Below, one piece after another: positions 16,422 to 23,541 of a stretch of 27,735 nucleotides of DNA. The DNA is taken from assembly GCA_020425835.1 (NCBI GenBank), contig JAGQRC010000003.1, positions 1 to 27,735 of the forward strand. Direction: 5' to 3'. Made by a program: the position numbers and the translations under genes. The stretch is from Planctomycetota bacterium. Lineage in GTDB: Bacteria; Planctomycetota; UBA8108; UBA1146; JAJFFE01. How positions within the stretch are numbered: position 1 is the first letter of the stretch; every line of letters begins with the position of its first letter. The notes beneath the pieces are model-generated. The model ran no database searches, was not told the origin of the DNA, and saw nothing but the letters and a program-made list of their open reading frames with translations.

Positions 16422-16460
16422 GCGAATCACTCGAGAGGCGATGCTCTCGAGCCGATTCGC
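16422..16460 (-). terminator. Strong hairpin, probable terminator of the metalloprotease gene
   Basis: GCGAATC-A-CTCGAGAG (16422-16437) pairs with CTCTCGAG-CC-GATTCGC (16444-16460) around a six-base loop. That gives 15 base pairs with one small internal mismatch. It lies between the stop of the metalloprotease gene (16513) and the start of the next gene (16396). On the minus strand the bases after it are TCTTCCC, only a weak T-run, so factor-independent termination is plausible but not certain. Confidence 0.55.
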
Positions 16461-16512
16461 GAGGAGCAAGCCCCGAGAGGCATGTCTCTGCACACGTTCC
16501 GGATTCCCCTCC

Positions 16513-19500
16513 TCAACACGAGCTGTCGTTGCACTCGAGCGTATCTTCCGTCGGGTCGATGCCGCATGCGGGGTACGGCGCGGGGGGGAGGAGGCCGCCG
16601 GTGAAGAGCGCGTTGAGCATGAAGATGGGGTCGCTGATGTCGAGGAAGCCATCGTCGTTCGCGTCGGACGCCTTCGGACAGGTCGTGGGTGCGCCGCCCG
16701 AGAAGAGGACGCCGAGGATGTGCACGGGGTCGCCCAGGTCGAACGCGCCGTCGTCGTTGGCGTCGCCGCGGATGAACGGCACGCCGGGGATGATCTCGAA
16801 CGTCGACGCCACGAGCACCGGGAGGATCGACGTGCCGCCGGGCGCGACGAAGACCGAGTCCACGGCGAGCGGTCCGACATCCGAAGCGGTCGTGATCGGA
16901 ACGAACCCACCGACGACGGCGGCGGGATCGACATCGACCAGCGCTCGGATCAGGGGGACATCGACTCCAGGGGGGAGGAGCGCATCGGTCGGTGGCGTGA
17001 GGTCGATCACCACCCCGACCGCGAAGGTCGATGCATCGAAGCTCGGGAGGACCAGGTCCGCGGTCGCCGCGACCGTGCCGACGGCGTCCACCGATTGCAC
17101 GGTGATCGACGGCGAGCCGATCTCGACCCCCACGGAGTACGCGGCGATCGGCTCGGGCCAGGTGCCGAGCGCGAACAGCGGAACGCCCGTCTGACCCGGG
17201 GCGCCTTCGCTCGGCTGCGCCCGGGCGATGAAGTAGTCGCACTCGTCGGGTAGCCCGTCGCCGTTGGCGTCGGAGAGCGCGCCGGAGATCAGGTCGCAGG
17301 CGTCCGGGATGCCGTTGCCGTTGCAGTCGACCGCGGTGCCTGCGGCGATCTCGCAGCTGTCGACGATCCCGTTGCCGTCGCAGTCGAGGGATGGGTCGGC
17401 GAGCACCGCGCAGCTGTCGATGGTGCCATCCCCGTCGCAGTCCTCGGCGAGCCCGAGGGGGATCGCGAAGATGTCGGGGACCCCGTCGCCATCGCAGTCC
17501 CCCGCACTCGGATCGCGCGCGATGTCCAGGTCGTAGGAGTTGATCGCACCCGCGACCCCGAGGACCCGGACCCGATACAGTCCGTCGCCCCAGCTCTGGG
17601 TCAGCGCGGAGAGCGCGGCGGCCAGCGATCCATCACTGGTGGACACTCCGGTGGCGATCGGCGCCTCTTCCTCGCCCGGCGCGTACAACTCGACCGCCAG
17701 CTCACCCTGAGCGACGTCGAACAGCGCGTGGACGAACAGCGCATCGCCGGCGAGCAGGATGATCCCGAACCAATCCTCGTCCTCGGCCGCGGTGTCGCGA
17801 GCATCGATCGCGAGATCGGTCAACAGCACCGAGTCGGCGAAGATCGGCGCGCGGCGCGGTGTGTCGTTGTCCTCGAAGCGATCGGTCGCATTGGTTCGAT
17901 CCGCGGTTCCCGAAGGAAGGGTGGTCGCCGCGGCCGAGAGTCCGAGGCCGGTTCGGGCGAGATCCGACTCGTCTCGCGAGAGGGAGAGTGGCGAGCTCGG
18001 GGATCGCACCTCGGGCTGCATCCACGCGCCACCGCTTCCCGACGGAAGTTGATGGGTGGTGACCACGCGCGAGACGAAGCGGACGTAGTCGACGTTGCGG
18101 CCCGATGCATCGATGAGGTTCAGGTCGCCGGTCCCGCCGTTCGACCATTCCCAGTTGAAGATCGCGCCCTGGTCGAACAGGTCGTGCGTGGTGTCGGTCC
18201 CGCCTTCGTCGCTGATCACGACGGTCTCGCCCGGCGGGAGGGTGAAGGTCGGGAACGTGTAGATCTGTCCCGGGTCGCCACCGTTTCGACCATCGAGGGT
18301 CCAACCGGTCAGGTCGGCGACGATCGTCCCGTTGTTCCGGAGCTCGACGCGGTCGGGAACGCCGAGGTCGACCTCGCGAATCACGATCGACGGCTGCGCG
18401 GTCGATTCCACGACCAGCGCTCCCGCGAGCGTCGTCACTGCTCCACCGCCATTGCTGACCGTGAGCGCGGGGCTGCCGGGCGAGGTCGAGCCGCTCACGG
18501 TGACTCGCGCCCAGAGGGCGTCCGGGCCGATCCAGCGTTGTTCCTGAACGGTCACTCCCGGAACGGTGATCGAGGCGCCGACCGTGAAGTTCGATCCGAG
18601 GACGAGAATCGGATAGCTCTGACCCGGCCGCATCGTCTGCGCGGCCACGCTGTCGATCGTCGGGGTCGGAGCGTTGATCGATTCGGTCACCTCGATCCGA
18701 TACGTCCCGTACTCGGTCAGGTCGAGACGCGCGGAAGCGTGTCGGGTCAGCGCGTAGGCGTCACCGGTGAAGTTCGCGGTCCAGAGGATCGTGGGAACCG
18801 TCTCCACCATGTCCTGAGCCGACCCGCTCGACTGCGTGTTCGGAATCGTGTCGTGGGGATCCCGATTCGTCGCGATCATCGTCGCGCCGACGAGATCGAT
18901 CAGGAACATCTCGGGATCGGGCCGACCGAAGATGGTGTTCGCGTCACCGAGGATCGACACGCGGTAGGTTCGCCCGGAGATGACCGGAAAGCGGAACCAG
19001 TCCTCGTCTCCGGCGGCGAGCGAGCCGTTGCGATAGAACGTCAACTCGACGGGAGGTCCGTCGATGGTGAGCAGCGTTGCGTCGAGTGGACGATCGTTGG
19101 GCTCGAACGGATCGGGGCGGTAGTCGATGTGGTGTGCCGCGAAGGTGTCCTCGAGCAGTGGGATGTCGCCGAGCCCGAGCTCCGACCAGAGACTCCAGAA
19201 GTCCTCCATTCGGGTCGCCGGCGTCTGGCGTGCGCGCATCTCCCCGAGCACCGACCACACCGAGTCGTCCCGCGCGCCGAGGGCGTCGTCGTCATCACCG
19301 GGGCTCGCGTCCGCGGCGGCCGGCGTGTCGACGACATCGTAGAGCGCGGCGGTGACCGCGTTCTCCTGCGTGCCACCGCCCGATTGGTTCCCTTCGAACG
19401 AGTACGAGAAACCGCCGGTGGTCCCGAAGCTGTTGCGGTCCGAGTAGACGTCGGGGCGCGACAGTCCGTGGAAGCTCCGCACGGCTCCGCTGACGAAGGT

Positions 19501-20295
19501 CGCGAATCCCTCGCTCCACGCCAAGCGGGGGTCCTGGTCGTCGTCGCTGCTGAAGTGGGTCCCCCCGGTGTTGCGTGAGCGGCCGTACTCGTCCTCGACG
19601 AAGTGTCCGATCTCGTGGAGCAGGTTCGCGTCGTCGTACGCATCGTCGTCGGAGACCGAGACCGTGTTCGAGCCGCCGGAGTAGAAAGAGCCGGTCCGAC
19701 CGTTGTTCGGGTTCCAACGCAACGTGAGGTCCGCCGACATCGCCGTTCCCCGCGTCGCCTCGATCCAGTCCGCGACGTCGACGCACTGGTCGTACGCGTT
19801 GAACACCTGCGAGGACCAGTCGGTGGTGGCCACATCGCCGACGGCGAGGGGCATCACCATCGTGCCGAAGTTCCACGGGGTGCTGGGCCCGTGGGCGAGC
19901 ACGTCCGCGGCGGTGTCGTGGTACGCGTAGACGGCGTTGCCGTTGAGATCGTCGACGACCTGGATCGTGAGGATCGGCGTCTGGGCCGACGAAGCGAGAA
20001 CTCGGACGCCGATGTTCCGGGTGGTGCCGTCCACGACGAGGATCGAGAACGCACCGTCTTCATCCGTCGCGCCGCTGGCGAGGACGGCGAACGAGTCGAG
20101 GTCATAGACCTGAACGTCGGCCCGTCGAGCCGGGAGATCGGCCTCTCCCGTCCAACCCGTCAGATCATAGGTGCGGTCCGTGTAGCGGAACGAGCCGCTC
20201 GCGATCCAGTTGCCCGCCACGATCGACGTCGACGCGAGGACGAGCGCGAGGGTCAGTGCGCGACGCAGGAGGGGGGTGCCGTGGACGGTGATCAT
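16513..20295 (-). CDS. Secreted multidomain zinc metalloprotease with cohesin-like and dockerin-like C-terminus
   Basis: The protein has 1260 residues. After a signal peptide (about 1-28), the catalytic region carries HEIGH at 227-231 (zinc ligands H227 and H231, general base E228) and SEGFATF with probable third ligand E262, a gluzincin-like layout. Then follow a PPC-like beta domain (DPFEPND, about 395-540), an IPT/TIG domain (about 547-632), a lamin-tail domain (about 635-755) and a second PPC-like domain (DRFEDND, about 805-925). Five calcium-loop repeats lie at 933-1019. A cohesin-like beta domain (about 1022-1170) and paired dockerin-like loops, DANDDGAFDLGDP (1178) and DANDDGFLDISDP (1211), finish the protein. 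The start overlaps the preceding stop as ATGA, with GGGAGG upstream. Substrates are unknown; a role in processing surface or environmental protein is inferred. Confidence 0.9.
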   Translation of the reverse strand: MITVHGTPLLRRALTLALVLASTSIVAGNWIASGSFRYTDRTYDLTGWTGEADLPARRADVQVYDLDSFAVLASGATDEDGAFSILVVDGTTRNIGVRVLASSAQTPILTIQVVDDLNGNAVYAYHDTAADVLAHGPSTPWNFGTMVMPLAVGDVATTDWSSQVFNAYDQCVDVADWIEATRGTAMSADLTLRWNPNNGRTGSFYSGGSNTVSVSDDDAYDDANLLHEIGHFVEDEYGRSRNTGGTHFSSDDDQDPRLAWSEGFATFVSGAVRSFHGLSRPDVYSDRNSFGTTGGFSYSFEGNQSGGGTQENAVTAALYDVVDTPAAADASPGDDDDALGARDDSVWSVLGEMRARQTPATRMEDFWSLWSELGLGDIPLLEDTFAAHHIDYRPDPFEPNDRPLDATLLTIDGPPVELTFYRNGSLAAGDEDWFRFPVISGRTYRVSILGDANTIFGRPDPEMFLIDLVGATMIATNRDPHDTIPNTQSSGSAQDMVETVPTILWTANFTGDAYALTRHASARLDLTEYGTYRIEVTESINAPTPTIDSVAAQTMRPGQSYPILVLGSNFTVGASITVPGVTVQEQRWIGPDALWARVTVSGSTSPGSPALTVSNGGGAVTTLAGALVVESTAQPSIVIREVDLGVPDRVELRNNGTIVADLTGWTLDGRNGGDPGQIYTFPTFTLPPGETVVISDEGGTDTTHDLFDQGAIFNWEWSNGGTGDLNLIDASGRNVDYVRFVSRVVTTHQLPSGSGGAWMQPEVRSPSSPLSLSRDESDLARTGLGLSAAATTLPSGTADRTNATDRFEDNDTPRRAPIFADSVLLTDLAIDARDTAAEDEDWFGIILLAGDALFVHALFDVAQGELAVELYAPGEEEAPIATGVSTSDGSLAAALSALTQSWGDGLYRVRVLGVAGAINSYDLDIARDPSAGDCDGDGVPDIFAIPLGLAEDCDGDGTIDSCAVLADPSLDCDGNGIVDSCEIAAGTAVDCNGNGIPDACDLISGALSDANGDGLPDECDYFIARAQPSEGAPGQTGVPLFALGTWPEPIAAYSVGVEIGSPSITVQSVDAVGTVAATADLVLPSFDASTFAVGVVIDLTPPTDALLPPGVDVPLIRALVDVDPAAVVGGFVPITTASDVGPLAVDSVFVAPGGTSILPVLVASTFEIIPGVPFIRGDANDDGAFDLGDPVHILGVLFSGGAPTTCPKASDANDDGFLDISDPIFMLNALFTGGLLPPAPYPACGIDPTEDTLECNDSSC
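17239..17499 (-). repeat. Five in-frame 19-residue calcium-loop repeats inside the metalloprotease
   Basis: DCDGDGVPD, DCDGDGTID, DCDGNGIVD, DCNGNGIPD and DANGDGLPD begin at residues 933, 952, 971, 990 and 1009. The spacing is exactly 19 residues (57 bases) each time. The DxDGDGxxD form is the thrombospondin type 3/EF-like calcium loop, and conserved Cys residues flank most copies. Confidence 0.85.
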
Positions 20296-20909
20296 CGACG
20301 CCTCCCATCATTCGTGACGAGTGGCTCGAGTCCACGGGCCATCGCCTGTTCGGCCGTCATGTACTCGACGACCGACCGACCGTTCGGCTGCGGGAGCCGA
20401 ACGGCGATCCGGGTCCCGGCGGGTGTCGGCGACTTCGGCCTCGGTGTCGCCTCTCCCAGCCGTGCATCCCGTGCCTCGATCGGCCGGCCGGCATCGTCGT
20501 GACCGATCCAACGGACGATCACCTCGTCGTCGGTGGGAGGGATCCAGAGCGTCGCCTTCGACTCCGTGCTCGAGAGCGTCAACGCACGATTGCGGTCGCC
20601 CCCCTCGAAGGCGAGTTCGACGGGCTCGACGATCTCGATCGTCCCGGCGGTCGTCATCGAAGAGCGGACGTCGACACGAATCCTCCCGCCCGGCGCGCGA
20701 ACCAGGACCACCTCCGCGGAAGGCCGTGGCTCGACACAGTCGCGGTGGTCTCCACAGGTGTGACCCTCGGACCTGTCCTTCGAGAGACCGATGGTCCAGA
20801 TCACTGCGGCGATCCCGATCGAGAGCACGAGTGCCGACGAAGCACCGGCCGACGCACGCACGGCGTGCTGCGGCCGTTCGCCTCGTCGAGGCGGAGCCGA
20901 ATGGAGCAT
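20292..20909 (-). CDS. Single-pass membrane protein of unknown function, coupled to the metalloprotease
   Basis: The protein has 205 residues. A short basic N-terminus (MLHSAPPRRGERPQHAVR) precedes one transmembrane helix (about 25-43, SSALVLSIGIAAVIWTIGL). Next is a Cys-containing segment, TCGDHRDCVEP, then a beta-rich domain (about 75-180) with IEIVEPVELAFEGGDRNRAL and EVIVRWIGHDDAGR. The C-terminus ends EYMTAEQAMARGLEPLVTNDG. I do not recognise a family. ATG 20907-20909 is preferred because longer upstream frames read through the repeat region; its ribosome binding site is weak (GAGG about 12 bases upstream). The stop overlaps the metalloprotease start (ATGA), implying translational coupling. 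It might be a membrane partner or regulator of the protease, which is inference from position only. Confidence 0.7.
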   Translation of the reverse strand: MLHSAPPRRGERPQHAVRASAGASSALVLSIGIAAVIWTIGLSKDRSEGHTCGDHRDCVEPRPSAEVVLVRAPGGRIRVDVRSSMTTAGTIEIVEPVELAFEGGDRNRALTLSSTESKATLWIPPTDDEVIVRWIGHDDAGRPIEARDARLGEATPRPKSPTPAGTRIAVRLPQPNGRSVVEYMTAEQAMARGLEPLVTNDGRRR

Positions 20910-20986
20910 CGATTCTCTTTTCCTCGGTGGAACAGGCCAACCCGAGCCTGCGTCGGCGAGAGTATCGATCGACTCTCCGGATTCAA

Positions 20987-21073
20987 GTGGGGCTCGGCGG
21001 GCGAGGGAGACGGCGTGGCACGGATGGTAAGGCGGAAAGCCTCGCCCGCCGAGCCCCACCGCCTTGCCGCAGG
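20987..21073. repeat. REP-like hairpin repeat, copy 1
   Basis: GTGGGGCTCGGCGGGCGAGG at 20987-21006 is the exact reverse complement of 21040-21059, giving a 20-base-pair stem around a 33-base loop. The right part (21021-21073) recurs as copy 2, with 48 of 53 bases identical. It lies upstream of the 205-residue membrane protein gene. It could act as a transcript stabiliser, a terminator for the FN3-repeat gene, or a dispersed genomic repeat. Confidence 0.7.
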
Positions 21074-21160
21074 CGTCGGATCGGGCGTGTTCGCGGACAC
21101 GAGTTTCTCGCGACGCTGCTGAAGGCGGTGAGCGTGGGTGCCGCGACGCGTCGAGGTGTC

Positions 21161-21224
21161 GTGCGGTGGGTCGGATGGCAAGGCGGAGCGCCCCGCCGGC
21201 CGAGCCCCACCGCCTTGCCGCAGG
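21161..21224. repeat. REP-like hairpin repeat, copy 2
   Basis: Bases 21172-21224 match 21021-21073 at 48 of 53 positions. Within it GGCAAGGCGG and CCGCCTTGCC form a perfect 10-base inverted repeat. The preceding GCGGTGGGTCGG pairs, with a two-base gap, with CCGAGCCCCACCGC. It begins about 14 bases beyond the stop of the FN3-repeat gene, a position suited to terminating that transcript. Confidence 0.7.
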
Positions 21225-21237
21225 GATCGACCGACGC

Positions 21238-23364
21238 CTATCCGCACCCCAACGCATCCGCGGTCGGGTCCTCACCCGCCGAAGGATACGGATCGGGCGG
21301 GAGCTCACCCCCGATGAAGAGTCCGGTGAGGCGGAAGATCGCATCCGTGATGGAGATCTCCCCGTCGTCGTTCATGTCGCACGCATCGTCGCACTCCAGC
21401 GGGGTGCCGGACAGGAACAGATAACCGAGAAGGAAGACCACGTCGGAGACGTCGGCCTGGTCATCGCGGTTGCAGTCGCTGCGGATGAACTCGACGTCGG
21501 CGGTGATCGTGATCGTGCAGCACGCGGAGCCGAGCTCCATCCCGCTCGCCGCGAAGACGCCGACGCAGATCTGGTGAAGACCCGAACCGAGACCGGTCAG
21601 CGAGGCGTACTTCGCCGCCCCGGAGAGCGTGAGCCACGGTGCCCCATCGACGCGGACCTCGATGAACTCGTACGCACCGTGGTTCGTCCAAGCGACGGAC
21701 GCGGCAGCCGTGCCCGGCTCCGCGACGCAGACGAGATCGGACGGCGGTTCGGGGAGTGGCACCGTTCCGGTGCAGCAGTCCTGTCCGACGATGTCCCCGC
21801 CGCTCGTGATCGCGGTGACGCAGACGGTGTGCGGTCCGGAGATGAGTGGTTCCGTCACGAAGAAGCCAGCGACGGCGACTGCGGTCCCGATCGTCGCACC
21901 GTCGAGCGAGACCTCCATCGTGTCGTAGCCGGCGTGGACCGGCCACTCGACCCGGAGTCGATTCTCCGCTTGGAGCGTGCACTCGATCGCCGGAGAGGGA
22001 GGAACGGGGAAGCTCCCGAGGCAGCAGTCTTCGCCGATGATCGCGCCGCCTCCGTCGAAGGTGCGGACGCAGATCGAGTGCGGGCCCGGTCCGAGCTCCG
22101 GTGTCGTGAAGGAGTCGGTGCTACCGGGCAACGTGCCGACGACCGTCCCATCGACGCGCACCTGGTATCCGGCGTAGGCGGGCAAGGCATCCCACGACAC
22201 TTCGATCCGAGTCGTTCCCGGCACGATCGCGCAGACGAGATCGGGCCCCGCGGGAGTGGGGAACGTGCCCTGACAGCAGTCCGAGCCGACCAGTCCACCG
22301 GAGTCGTCGAAGGCCTGGAAGCAGACTTGGTGGGGGCCCGATCCCAGCTGCGGCGTGGTGTAGCTCGTCGAGTCTCCCGGCAGGGTGTGCACGGGAGCAC
22401 CATCGACGATCAGGTCGAACCACTCGTAGACCGGATCGGACGACCAGGTGATCGCGAGGCGCGTCGTGCCGGCGACCGGGGTGCAAGTGATGTCGAGCGG
22501 AGGTGGCGCCGGGAAGTCGACGACGCAGCACGCTTCCGCGACGACCGCGCCGTCGTGGATCGCCTGGACGCAGAGGGTGTGGTCCCCGAATCCCAGCGAG
22601 GGCGTGAACGACGAGTCGTCGAGTGGAGAGAGCGCGAGGAGCTGTACACCGTCCACGGTGACGCGGAACTCGTCGAAGGTGAACTCCGCGTCGTAGGCGA
22701 TGAACGCCTTGGTCGTCTCCGGTACCGCTTCGCACTCCGTGATACTCAGGAGCGCTGGACCGCCGGGGTAGGTGACGTAGCAGGTCGTCGGCGGCATGTA
22801 GACGAGACCGGGAGTCACGGCGAGGAGGGTCACCGACGCGGGGTACGGCGCGGTCGAGAAAACGTCGGAGCCGGGGAGAAGGGTCGAGGTCGCATCACCG
22901 GGCACCGAGAACCCGGAAGAGCCGCCGTCACCGGCGACGATGATCGCGATCGAGTCGTAGGTCGCGGTGTTGTCCCAGCTGATCAGGAGATCCTCGCCGT
23001 CGAAGACGGTGCAGGTGAGGTTCGCCGGCCGCAGGTCCTGCAGAGTGCCGGAGCAGGTCGCGGCAGCGAGCTCGCCGCCCGCGGGGCCGACGGCCGCGAC
23101 GCCGAGCGTGTGCGGAACGCCCAACTCGATGTCGGTGACGGTGTACTGGGTCGCGCTCGGGGGAAGCTGCGCGGCGACCTCGCCGTCGACGAGGATGCGG
23201 ATCGAGTCGTACGGCGGATGGTTGACCCACGAGAGGGTGATCGAGACGCCGGGTTCGGGGTCGCAATCGAGGCCGGAGACCGGTGCGGTCTGTCCGTGAA
23301 CCGCAGTGGTCCAAACCCAGGCGGTGAGAAGGAGGATCGAGCGGCGTAGCGCGAGGGTCGGCAT
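21238..23364 (-). CDS. Secreted protein of seven FN3-like repeats with a dockerin-like C-terminus
   Basis: The protein has 708 residues. A signal peptide (about 1-24) is followed by seven beta-sandwich repeats that open with Cys at residues 34, 118, 211, 294, 378, 462 and 546, so the period is about 84. Repeats 3-7 each close with a CC pair (279, 363, 447, 530, 615) after a VCVxAF strand, as in GSDCCQGTFPTP and GEDCCLGSFPVP, suggesting disulfides. Recurrent motifs are YExxxVxVDG and LGxGPHxxCV. The paired loops DCNRDDQADVSD and DMNDDGEISITD (about 630-680) form a dockerin-like module, followed by LPPDPYPSAGEDPTADALGC. GGGAG precedes the ATG. The fold is FN3-like by pattern; binding partners are unknown. 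A 177-base gap separates it from the upstream gene. Confidence 0.82.
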   Translation of the reverse strand: MPTLALRRSILLLTAWVWTTAVHGQTAPVSGLDCDPEPGVSITLSWVNHPPYDSIRILVDGEVAAQLPPSATQYTVTDIELGVPHTLGVAAVGPAGGELAAATCSGTLQDLRPANLTCTVFDGEDLLISWDNTATYDSIAIIVAGDGGSSGFSVPGDATSTLLPGSDVFSTAPYPASVTLLAVTPGLVYMPPTTCYVTYPGGPALLSITECEAVPETTKAFIAYDAEFTFDEFRVTVDGVQLLALSPLDDSSFTPSLGFGDHTLCVQAIHDGAVVAEACCVVDFPAPPPLDITCTPVAGTTRLAITWSSDPVYEWFDLIVDGAPVHTLPGDSTSYTTPQLGSGPHQVCFQAFDDSGGLVGSDCCQGTFPTPAGPDLVCAIVPGTTRIEVSWDALPAYAGYQVRVDGTVVGTLPGSTDSFTTPELGPGPHSICVRTFDGGGAIIGEDCCLGSFPVPPSPAIECTLQAENRLRVEWPVHAGYDTMEVSLDGATIGTAVAVAGFFVTEPLISGPHTVCVTAITSGGDIVGQDCCTGTVPLPEPPSDLVCVAEPGTAAASVAWTNHGAYEFIEVRVDGAPWLTLSGAAKYASLTGLGSGLHQICVGVFAASGMELGSACCTITITADVEFIRSDCNRDDQADVSDVVFLLGYLFLSGTPLECDDACDMNDDGEISITDAIFRLTGLFIGGELPPDPYPSAGEDPTADALGCG
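21517..23265 (-). repeat. Seven in-frame repeats of about 84 residues
   Basis: The first Cys of each repeat falls at residues 34, 118, 211, 294, 378, 462 and 546, giving intervals of 84, 93, 83, 84, 84 and 84. Repeats 3-7 share the closing CC pair, whereas repeats 1 and 2 have a single Cys there. The regular spacing points to tandem duplication, with the first two copies more diverged. Confidence 0.8.
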
Positions 23365-23488
23365 GGAGGCTCCCGGGTTCGAGGTGTCTCGCCTGCGCTC
23401 ATGCAGGCTAGCGTGCTGACACCATCCGGAACGCGGGGATCGCGGGACGCCGACTTCGAAGTTTCGATCGGGATCGAGCGAGGAGGGA

Positions 23489-23523
23489 GGCGGTGCGGAG
23501 CCCCGAGGGAGCGCCGCACCGCC
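23489..23523 (-). terminator. Hairpin downstream of the Big2/cohesin-like gene
   Basis: GGCGGTGCGG (23489-23498) pairs perfectly with CCGCACCGCC (23514-23523) around a 15-base loop. It starts 18 bases beyond the gene stop at 23542 on the minus strand. No T-run follows. Position and a 10-base GC-rich stem make a terminator or transcript-end structure likely. Confidence 0.5.
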
Positions 23524-23541
23524 GTGACCGACAGCGGTCGG

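Noticed and set aside
17728..19578. Long plus-strand open frame opposite the metalloprotease
   Set aside because: It is a shadow of a gene with HEIGH, lamin-tail and calcium-loop motifs.
21064..23349. Long plus-strand open frame opposite the FN3-repeat protein
   Set aside because: It starts inside the REP-like repeats and reads as Arg/Asp-rich filler, whereas the opposite strand shows seven regular repeats.
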